Assembly (NCBI RefSeq): GCF_003469185.1
Contig: NZ_QSIL01000004.1
Coordinates: 124,001-188,000 of the forward strand
From: Collinsella sp. AM34-10
Lineage (GTDB): Bacteria; Actinomycetota; Coriobacteriia; Coriobacteriales; Coriobacteriaceae
Reading direction: 5' to 3'
Length of the DNA stretch: 64,000 nucleotides
In this document: positions 8,459 to 15,321 of the stretch, piece after piece
Numbering within the stretch: position 1 is the stretch's first letter
Layout of the letters: every line of letters starts with the position of its first letter
The notes under the pieces: model-generated
Told to the model about the DNA's origin: nothing
Databases searched by the model: none
The model's input: the letters and a program-made list of their open reading frames with translations, nothing else
Translations under genes and position numbers: made by a program

Positions 8459-9883
8459 GTGGTCTTTGCCCCTCAGGGAAAACACACGCTCTCGCATCGC
8501 GTGTTTGCGACGATATTTGTCTGCGCAATGTCCGTCATTTTGGCGTTTACGGTGTTGGGTGCGTTCTTTGTGCAAAACACCTTGGCAGATGCCACGAGTG
8601 CCAACCTTTCGCAAGAAACCGAGCTTATTGCCGCCGCCTTAAACGAGCAGAAGGAACCCATCGCATTTTTGCGAAGCCTCGATCGCGAGGACCTTCGTAT
8701 CACGCTGATCAACAGGGATGGATCGGTCGCCTACGACAACGAGGCGTCTCCTTCCATGTTGCCCAACCATGGCGATCGCCCCGAGGTCGTTGAGGCCCTT
8801 GAGAGCGGTTCGGGCTCCGCGGAGCGCTCGAGCGCCACGCTCGACGAGATTATGCTATATCGCGCCGTCGCCCTTGATAACGGTCAGGTCGTTCGTTTGG
8901 CGCAAGCCCAGCCTGGCGTCGCGGCGATTTTGCTTTCGCTGGTGGCGCCGATGCTGCTTATCGCGGTGGCGGGCGCGGTGCTCTCGTTTTTCCTTGCGCG
9001 TCGCGAATCCCGTGCCATCATTGCGCCGCTGCAGGAGGTCGATTTGGACCATCCGCGCCGTAGCTATGAACATGCCTACGCCGAGATGGTTCCCATGCTC
9101 GAGCGCATTGAGTCGCAGCGCCAGGAGCTTAAACGCCAGATGGCGGTGCTGGCCGATAACGACCGCATGCGTCGTGAGTTCACGGCCAATATCACTCATG
9201 AGCTCAAGACCCCGCTTACCGCGATTTCGGGCTACGCCGAGCTTATTGCAAACGGCATGGTTGAGGGCGAGGACGATCTGCGCAACTTTGGCGGTCGCAT
9301 CTATCGCGAGGCGGGCCGCCTGGCAGCGCTCGTTAACGACATCCTCACGCTTTCCAACTTGGATGAGGCGGAGCGAGCATCCGAGGGCGAGGCGGTGCCT
9401 ATTGGGTCCACAGAGCCCATCGAGCTCTCTCGCGCCATTTTGACGGTGGAACAGCGTCTTGAGCAGGTTGCCCGGCAGTCGAATGTGACCATTGGGCACG
9501 AGACGAAGCCCGTGGTGATCGAAGGTGTGTCGCGCCTGATCGATGAGCTGATTTATAACCTGGCCAGTAACGCTATTCGCTATAACCAGCCCGGTGGCAC
9601 GGTTACGCTTCGATGTGGGACCAATGATGAGGGCCATCCGTACCTGACGGTTGCCGATACAGGTATCGGCATCGCGCCCGAGGAGCAGGGCAAGGTGTTC
9701 GAGCGTTTTTATCGTGTGGACAAGAGCCGCTCCAAGGCGCGTGGCGGAACAGGCTTGGGTCTGGCCATCGTTAAGCATGCCGCCGTGTATCACCATGCTT
9801 CGCTCGACCTATCGAGCGAGCTGGGTGTGGGGACTACCATCACGGTGACGTTTCCCGTACAGCAGGACGAATCATTTGCGTAG
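8459..9883 (+). CDS. PhoR-like sensor histidine kinase
   Basis: A 474-aa kinase with two membrane segments (about 14-40 and 153-180) enclosing a 110-residue extracytoplasmic domain of PhoR/WalK style (ITLINRDGSVAYDN). The H-box is FTANITHELKTPLTAISGYAELI with H247; N box NLASNAIRYN and G boxes DTGIGI and GGTGLGLAIVKH follow. The GTG start is 3 nt after the regulator stop with GGAGG in the regulator's last codons, indicating translational coupling. It is probably the phosphate sensor partner. Confidence 0.9.
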   Translation: MVFAPQGKHTLSHRVFATIFVCAMSVILAFTVLGAFFVQNTLADATSANLSQETELIAAALNEQKEPIAFLRSLDREDLRITLINRDGSVAYDNEASPSMLPNHGDRPEVVEALESGSGSAERSSATLDEIMLYRAVALDNGQVVRLAQAQPGVAAILLSLVAPMLLIAVAGAVLSFFLARRESRAIIAPLQEVDLDHPRRSYEHAYAEMVPMLERIESQRQELKRQMAVLADNDRMRREFTANITHELKTPLTAISGYAELIANGMVEGEDDLRNFGGRIYREAGRLAALVNDILTLSNLDEAERASEGEAVPIGSTEPIELSRAILTVEQRLEQVARQSNVTIGHETKPVVIEGVSRLIDELIYNLASNAIRYNQPGGTVTLRCGTNDEGHPYLTVADTGIGIAPEEQGKVFERFYRVDKSRSKARGGTGLGLAIVKHAAVYHHASLDLSSELGVGTTITVTFPVQQDESFA

Positions 9884-9907
9884 CAATGCAGCAAACGTGT
9901 TGTTTTG

Positions 9908-9943
9908 ACGCCGCACCGGGGTTGCCGATGCGGCGTTATTATT
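9908..9943 (+). terminator. Terminator after the PhoR-like kinase
   Basis: The stem ACGCCGCA / TGCGGCGT with a 13-nt loop is followed by TATTATT. The U-run is imperfect, so efficiency is uncertain. Confidence 0.6.
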
Positions 9944-10059
9944 GCGCAACATTGCCGTATGTGCTGTATCTTATGTATAGAGTTCGGACTTGGCAGAAAG
10001 ATGCGATATGATACGAGCAGTTTTGTCGATACGAACTAGGGAAATGAAAGGCAAGCTGC

Positions 10060-10716
10060 ATGACCCTTCTTGAACTGTTCCAGCTGCTTAAAAAGCACCT
10101 CAAGCTGGTCATTGCCCTTCCGGTGGTCTGCGCGATCGCCATGGGCGTCGTCTCCTTCGCTATGATGGATAACACCTACACCGCCACGACGAGCATGTAC
10201 GTTCTCGCCAAGACCGACGATAGCGGTCAGATGAGCTACAACGATCTTTCGGCGAGCCAGATGCTTTCCAACGATATCGCCACGCTGCTCGATAGCGATA
10301 GCGTTAAGGGCGGTGCTGCCAAGGATCTGGGCCTCGCCGATTTGGACGACTACAAGATTTCCGTTTCCTCCGAGACCACGACGCGCGTCATCACGCTTTC
10401 GGTGACGGGCACCGATGCCGAGGAGACGGCAGAGGTGGCAAGGGCCATGGCCAGCTCGGTGAGCACGGTCGCCCAGAATGTCGGTGCCGCTCAGAGCATC
10501 AACGTTATCGATAAGGCTAAGACCCCCGAATCCCCCAGCGGCCCCAAGCGCACGCTGTACGTCGCCGTTGCGTTCCTCGCCGGTATCTTTATCGCAGTTG
10601 CCTATGTCGTTTTGGCAGACATGCTCAATACCCGCATCCGCGGTGCCGAAGAGGCAGAAGAGCTCCTGGGTATTCCCGTTGTTGGCCGAATTCCGGCTAT
10701 GAAAGGTGGTAAATAG
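10060..10716 (+). CDS. CpsC/YveK-type Wzz-domain adaptor for a tyrosine kinase
   Basis: A 218-aa membrane protein with two membrane segments (about 18-38 and 165-187) bracketing an extracytoplasmic coil. It starts with the usual ELFQLLKKHLK and has the proline-rich motif KTPESPSGPKR before the second segment. Such proteins activate the adjacent cytosolic BY-kinase and set polysaccharide chain length. It sits 2 bp before the kinase gene. The 218-aa size fits the Gram-positive split form, where adaptor and kinase are separate proteins. Confidence 0.88.
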   Translation: MTLLELFQLLKKHLKLVIALPVVCAIAMGVVSFAMMDNTYTATTSMYVLAKTDDSGQMSYNDLSASQMLSNDIATLLDSDSVKGGAAKDLGLADLDDYKISVSSETTTRVITLSVTGTDAEETAEVARAMASSVSTVAQNVGAAQSINVIDKAKTPESPSGPKRTLYVAVAFLAGIFIAVAYVVLADMLNTRIRGAEEAEELLGIPVVGRIPAMKGGK

Positions 10717-10718
10717 GC

Positions 10719-11456
10719 ATGGCTAAGGCAAAGAACACCGATAAGCTCGTTGTACAGAATGCCGCCAAGACCCTTCTGGCCAACATCCGCTTTGCGAGCG
10801 TGGACGACCCCATTCGCACCATCACCGTTACCTCCTCGATTCCCAACGAGGGCAAGTCAACGGTTGCCATTAACCTTGCTCAGGCAATCGCCACGAGCGG
10901 CAAGTCCGTGCTCCTGGTCGAGGCCGATATGCGCCGCAGGTCCCTTTCCGATATGCTCGGCGTTCGTTCGCGCGGCGGACTCTATGCGGTCCTTTCCGAG
11001 CAGATCTCCATTGACCAGGCAATTGTCGAGACGGGTCAGAAGAACTTCTACTTCCTCGATGCCGAGCCGCATATTCCCAATCCTGCCGACATCATCGTGT
11101 CTCATCGTTTTGCCAAGCTGGTTAAGGCGTTGTCTGCCAAGTTCCAGTATGTCATTTTTGACGCTCCTCCGGTCGGCACCTTCATCGATGCTGCCGAGAT
11201 TGCCAGCCTGACCGACGGCACGCTGTTCGTGGTGCGCGAAGACTTCACCAAGCGCGAAGAGGCGCTCAACGCTATCGCCCAGCTTAAGAAGTCCGAGAAG
11301 GTCAAGCTCATCGGTACCGTCATGAATTACTGTGAGACCGAGACCAGCGAGTACTACTATTCTTACTACACCAAGGACGGTAAGAAGGTTAAGAAGGGCT
11401 CCGCTGATCAGGGCACTTCCAAAAAGGGCATCTTCACCAACCGGGCAAACGTTTAG
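10719..11456 (+). CDS. CpsD/YwqD-type bacterial tyrosine kinase (BY-kinase)
   Basis: A P-loop autokinase of 245 aa. Walker A SSIPNEGKST is at 39-48, Walker A' VLLVEAD at 64-70 and Walker B VIFDAPPVG at about 145. The C-terminal Tyr cluster (SEYYYSYY) is the autophosphorylation site typical of the family. It needs the upstream CpsC-like protein for activation and is probably dephosphorylated by the following PHP phosphatase. The three genes form one operon. Confidence 0.9.
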   Translation: MAKAKNTDKLVVQNAAKTLLANIRFASVDDPIRTITVTSSIPNEGKSTVAINLAQAIATSGKSVLLVEADMRRRSLSDMLGVRSRGGLYAVLSEQISIDQAIVETGQKNFYFLDAEPHIPNPADIIVSHRFAKLVKALSAKFQYVIFDAPPVGTFIDAAEIASLTDGTLFVVREDFTKREEALNAIAQLKKSEKVKLIGTVMNYCETETSEYYYSYYTKDGKKVKKGSADQGTSKKGIFTNRANV

Positions 11457-11473
11457 TTGATTAAGGCCGACCT

Positions 11474-12124
11474 ATGCGTGACATTCATTGCCATATCTTG
11501 CCGGGTGTAGACGACGGCGCCGCCGATCTCGATGAGAGCTTGGCGATGCTCGAGGCTGCCAAGCGGGCCGGTGTAACCAGAATCGTTTGCACTCCTCACT
11601 GCCGTGATCCCTATTTTGATTACGACAAGATGTGGGATGCCTTTGAGCTATTGCAGGATAACGCAGATGGTTTTCCGCTTCAGATGGGCTTTGAGGTCAA
11701 CCACCGAAAGCTTGTCGAGCTGGGCATCGACGCCGCGGAGTACCTGCATTTCGATGGCACCAATGAGTTCCTGCTTGAGCTTTCGACGCATGCTGATTCC
11801 TATGCGTTTAGAGAGTACGAGAGTACGATTTACGATTTGCAATGCCGCGGCTACCAGGTGATCATCGCTCATCCCGAGCGATATCGCGCTGTTCAAAAGG
11901 ATGTGAGTGTGGCCGAGCGTCTGGTCGATATGGGTTGCAAGCTGCAGGCTTCGGCTGATTTTATTGCCGGCGGGCGCTTTGGTCGCGAGAAAAAGCCGGC
12001 GCAGCGCCTGTTTGACGAGGGCTTGTACAGCTTTATCGCAAGCGACGCCCACAATGTTCGTCACTACGATTACCTTGCAAAGGCGCGAGCCAAGTTTAGC
12101 GTGCGAGGCGCTCACTTTCGCTAA
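11474..12124 (+). CDS. CpsB/YwqE-type PHP-family tyrosine phosphatase
   Basis: A 216-aa metal-dependent phosphatase. The PHP metal-binding starts HCHILPGVDDGA (H5, H7) and CTPHC, followed by HPERY and SDAHN, are all present. It is expected to dephosphorylate the CpsD-like kinase. It starts 17 bp after the kinase. No glycosyltransferase, flippase or polymerase follows, so this is an orphan regulatory module that presumably acts on polysaccharide genes elsewhere. Confidence 0.88.
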   Translation: MRDIHCHILPGVDDGAADLDESLAMLEAAKRAGVTRIVCTPHCRDPYFDYDKMWDAFELLQDNADGFPLQMGFEVNHRKLVELGIDAAEYLHFDGTNEFLLELSTHADSYAFREYESTIYDLQCRGYQVIIAHPERYRAVQKDVSVAERLVDMGCKLQASADFIAGGRFGREKKPAQRLFDEGLYSFIASDAHNVRHYDYLAKARAKFSVRGAHFR

Positions 12125-12163
12125 AATCTGTCCCTAACGTTTGCTTTGAACGGAGGGGCGACC

Positions 12164-12664
12164 ATGGATATTCAAATTAAGACGGGATGCTTTGAGGATG
12201 CGGCGCTGGTGCGCCGCGCCGTCTTTATGGACGAGCAAGGCTACGAGAGCGAATTCGACGCTATCGATGAGGCGCAGACTTGCATCCACGTGACGCTGTA
12301 CGTGGACGGCGAGCTCACCGGCTGCTCGCGCGCGTTTCCCGAGGAACTGGAGCGCGCGGCAGATGCAGAGGCTCCGGTTTCGCCGGCGTGCGACTTGGAC
12401 GAAGGCGTCGCAGCGGGGGAGACCTATATTATGGGCCGCGTCGCCGTGCTGTCCACCATGCGCCGTCGCGGTCTGGCAAGCAAGATTGTCGAAGCCAGCG
12501 AAGCTGCTGCGCGCGATGCCGGCGCCAAGCTCATAAAGTTGCATGCACAGGAGTACGTGCTGCCGCTCTACACCAAGGCGGGCTACACACAGATTGCGCC
12601 GGTGGACTATGAGGACGAAGGCCAGCCCCATGCCTGGATGGCCAAACTGCTGGGCGACAGATAG
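12164..12664 (+). CDS. GNAT-family N-acetyltransferase (ElaA-like)
   Basis: A 166-aa acetyl-CoA-dependent acyltransferase. The core signature is YIMGRVAVLSTMRRRGLASKIV (V-x-x-x-x-R-x-x-G-x-A, acetyl-CoA pyrophosphate loop), followed by KLHAQEYVLPLYTKAGY. The N-terminal RRAVFMDEQGY is the ElaA/YjdJ-type opening. ATG 12164 has GGAGGGG upstream and is better than TTG 12146. The substrate cannot be told from the sequence. Confidence 0.85.
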   Translation: MDIQIKTGCFEDAALVRRAVFMDEQGYESEFDAIDEAQTCIHVTLYVDGELTGCSRAFPEELERAADAEAPVSPACDLDEGVAAGETYIMGRVAVLSTMRRRGLASKIVEASEAAARDAGAKLIKLHAQEYVLPLYTKAGYTQIAPVDYEDEGQPHAWMAKLLGDR

Positions 12665-12866
12665 GGACGTACCTTTTCTGACGGCAGTTGGGGACACTCC
12701 TTGGCAATTGGCGCATCGGAGCGCTCTGGCATACAGTTTTTCGATTCCGTATGTATATATGCGCGCTAATGGGTTATAAAATCTAAGTCTGAACATAGCA
12801 GGTCTGCGATGCGGCTCGGGCAACCGGGCCGTTTTTGCGGACGGTGATAGCGCGAAAGGACTGCAC
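12665..12866 (+). other. Intergenic region upstream of htpG
   Basis: About 200 bp. It starts with GGGACGTACCTTTTC and GGGGACACTCCTT, remnants of the GGGAC repeats seen elsewhere in the window. It probably carries the htpG promoter (TATATATG-rich stretch near 12751). No CIRCE-type inverted repeat was found. Confidence 0.4.
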
Positions 12867-14891
12867 ATGCGTCAATTTAAGACCGAGAGCAAAAAACTGC
12901 TCGACCTCATGATCAACTCCATCTACACCAATAAGGAAATCTTCCTGCGCGAGCTTATCTCCAACGCGAGCGACGCCGTCGACAAGCTCAACTTTAAGAG
13001 CCTGCAGGACCCGAGCGTCAAGCTCGACCAGGGCGACCTGGCTATTCGCGTCTCCTTTGATAAAGATGCCCGTACCATCACCATCTCGGATAACGGCATT
13101 GGCATGACCGCCGAGGAGCTCGAGCGCAACCTGGGCACCATCGCTCATTCCGGCTCCGAGGAGTTTAAGACCGAGAACGCCGAGCAGCAGGGCTCCGATG
13201 TGGACATCATCGGTCAGTTTGGCGTGGGTTTCTACTCCGCCTTTATGGTTGCCAGCCACGTGAAGGTCGTCAGCCGCGCTTATGGCGAGGATACCGCCCA
13301 CGTTTGGGAGTCCGACGGTCTTGAGGGCTACACCATCGAGGACGGCGAGCGTGCTGAGCACGGTACCGATGTCATCCTGACGCTGCGCGAGAACGAGAAG
13401 CTCGACGCTGACGGCGAGGCCGAGACCTACGATCGCTTCCTGACCGAATGGGGCCTCAAGAGCCTGATTCAGCAGTACAGCAACTATGTGCGCTACCCGA
13501 TTCAGATGATGGTGAGCAAGAGCCGCCAGAAACCCAAGCCCGAGGACGCGCCGGATGATTACAAGCCCGAGTACGAGGACTACCAGGAGCTCGAGACCAT
13601 CAACTCCATGACGCCGATCTGGAAAAAGCGCAGCTCCGACGTTGAGCAGAAGGACTATGACGAGTTCTACAAGTCCACGTTCCACGACTTTGACGATCCC
13701 GCGCGCACCATCAGCTTCCATGCCGAGGGTACGCTTGAGTACGATGCGCTGCTGTTTGTGCCGGGACGCGCTCCGTTCGATCTGTACAGCAAGGATTACG
13801 AGAAGGGTCTGGCGCTCTACAGCTCCAACGTGCTGATTATGGAGAAGTGCGACGACCTGCTGCCCGACTACTACAACTTTGTGCGCGGTGTCGTGGACTC
13901 TGCCGACGTGACGCTCAATATTTCGCGTGAGACGCTGCAGCAGAACCGTCAGCTCAAGGCTATTGCCAAGCGTGTCGAGAAGAAGATCACCGCTGACCTT
14001 GAGGATATGCGTGACAACGACCGCGAGGCCTACGAGAAGTTCTTTGAGAACTTTGGCCGCGGCCTTAAGTACGGTATCTACTCGAGCTATGGCATGAAGG
14101 CTGACGAGCTCGCCGACCTGCTGCTGTTCTGGTCTGCCAAGGAGCAGAAGATGATTACCCTGGCCGAGTATGCCAAGGGCATGCCCGAGGACCAGAAGGC
14201 CATCTACTATGCCGCCGGCGATTCGCGTGAGCGCCTGGCCAAGATGCCCGTCGTGAAGGGCGTGCTCGATCGCGGCTACGATGTGCTGTTGTTGACGCAG
14301 GACGTGGACGAGTTCACGTTCCAGGCCATGCGTGAGTACGTTGCCGCCGATATGCCCAAGATCTACGAGGACGATGCTGCCCGCGAGGCTGCCGAGAAGG
14401 CCGTTGCCGACGGTGCTGAGCCCGAGGTCGAGGATCGTCACTTGGAGCTCAAGAACGTCGCGACCGGTGATCTTGACCTGGCGACCGAGGACGAGAAGAA
14501 GGAGGCCGAGGACGCCACCAAGGAGAACGAGGACCTCTTTAGCGCCATGAAGGAGGCGCTCGGCGACAAGGTCGAGAAGGTCGCCGTCTCTGCGCGCCTG
14601 ACCGATGCTCCCGCGTGCATCACCACCGAGGGCCCGCTTTCGCTCGAGATGGAGAAGGTGCTCCAGAAGGGTCCCGAGGGCGCGCCCGACGGTATGCCCA
14701 AGAGCCAGCGCGTGCTCGAGCTCAACGCCAAGCACCCGGTCTTTGCCAAGCTCGTCGCTGCCCAGAAGGCGGGCGACACCGACAAGATCAAGCAGTACTC
14801 CGGCCTGCTCTATGACCAGGCCCTGCTGGTCGAGGGCATTTTGCCCGAGGACCCCGTGGCCTTCGCGGCGGCTGTCTGCAACTTGATGTAG
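12867..14891 (+). CDS. htpG: Molecular chaperone HtpG (Hsp90)
   Basis: A 674-aa cytosolic ATP-dependent chaperone. The N-terminal GHKL ATPase has the Hsp90 signature YTNKEIFLRELISNASDA, then DNGIGM and GQFGVGFYSAFMVA. The middle domain carries the catalytic-arginine region SRETLQQNR, and a C-terminal dimerisation domain follows. A Glu/Asp/Ala-rich stretch at about 500-560 lies between middle and C-terminal domains. It appears monocistronic, with a long inverted repeat directly after the stop. Confidence 0.97.
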   Translation: MRQFKTESKKLLDLMINSIYTNKEIFLRELISNASDAVDKLNFKSLQDPSVKLDQGDLAIRVSFDKDARTITISDNGIGMTAEELERNLGTIAHSGSEEFKTENAEQQGSDVDIIGQFGVGFYSAFMVASHVKVVSRAYGEDTAHVWESDGLEGYTIEDGERAEHGTDVILTLRENEKLDADGEAETYDRFLTEWGLKSLIQQYSNYVRYPIQMMVSKSRQKPKPEDAPDDYKPEYEDYQELETINSMTPIWKKRSSDVEQKDYDEFYKSTFHDFDDPARTISFHAEGTLEYDALLFVPGRAPFDLYSKDYEKGLALYSSNVLIMEKCDDLLPDYYNFVRGVVDSADVTLNISRETLQQNRQLKAIAKRVEKKITADLEDMRDNDREAYEKFFENFGRGLKYGIYSSYGMKADELADLLLFWSAKEQKMITLAEYAKGMPEDQKAIYYAAGDSRERLAKMPVVKGVLDRGYDVLLLTQDVDEFTFQAMREYVAADMPKIYEDDAAREAAEKAVADGAEPEVEDRHLELKNVATGDLDLATEDEKKEAEDATKENEDLFSAMKEALGDKVEKVAVSARLTDAPACITTEGPLSLEMEKVLQKGPEGAPDGMPKSQRVLELNAKHPVFAKLVAAQKAGDTDKIKQYSGLLYDQALLVEGILPEDPVAFAAAVCNLM

Positions 14892-14898
14892 TTAGGTA

Positions 14899-14926
14899 GT
14901 TACGCGGTTTTACCAAACCGCGTAAC
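14899..14926 (+). terminator. Perfect 12-bp hairpin after htpG
   Basis: GTTACGCGGTTT / AAACCGCGTAAC with a TACC loop, 8 nt after the htpG stop. No U-run follows, so it may protect the mRNA 3' end or act with the family A element just downstream. Confidence 0.6.
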
Positions 14927-14939
14927 AGCTCGACGCTGC

Positions 14940-15037
14940 AAACGCCCCTAAGCGGCAATCTGACGTTCAATCGTCGGTCGCGTACCGAAGTACGCTTCCC
15001 TCCTCTTTCGCGTCACCTTGCTCGCTTAGGGGCGTTT
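14940..15037 (+). repeat. Family A hairpin element, copy 1
   Basis: The outer 15-bp arms AAACGCCCCTAAGCG (14940-14954) and its reverse complement (15023-15037) enclose a 65-nt core. The core begins CAATCTGACGTTCAAT (14956-14971), has an internal hairpin GCGTAC-CGAA-GTACGC (14980-14995) and ends CGTCACCTTG (15011-15020). Both core ends occur again, on the other strand, at 20350-20415, where the outer and inner stems have different sequences. Confidence 0.75.
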
Positions 15038-15321
15038 TCGCTGACTTATGCTCAACCAGCGACGCTTTCGTGGTCCTAAGTAGTCATTGGGGGCGTTTTT
15101 GTTTGACTAGTCGTTTAAGAACGTCCCCGATGCTATTTGAATTGCTAATTTGTGCGGGTTGTGGTTTTGTGACCTGCTGAAATTAAAGATACTGTACAAC
15201 TGTACGTTAATTCGTCTTCGTAGTATATTGCTACCCGCAAAACTCAATACCATTGTGCTCTGAGACGCTTAAGCGCCTACGTACAATGGTTGTCGATAGT
15301 ACGATTTGATTCAACGACAGG
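15038..15321 (+). promoter_or_regulatory. Leader and probable promoter region of the YhgE pair
   Basis: No gene here. Visible structure: a direct repeat of ACTGTAC near 15192-15206 and an inverted repeat ACCATTGT / ACAATGGT (15249-15256, 15283-15290) around a self-complementary GCTTAAGC. These could be operator half-sites for the YhgE operon; this is inference. Confidence 0.35.

Noticed and set aside
12665..12866. CIRCE/HrcA operator before htpG
   Set aside because: The sequence TTAGCACTC-N9-GAGTGCTAA or a close variant was not found.
12783..14735. Long open frame (650 aa) on the minus strand over htpG
   Set aside because: It mirrors htpG in a high-GC gene, is low-complexity Leu/Gly/His-rich sequence and has no ribosome binding site or domain; it is a shadow of the real gene.
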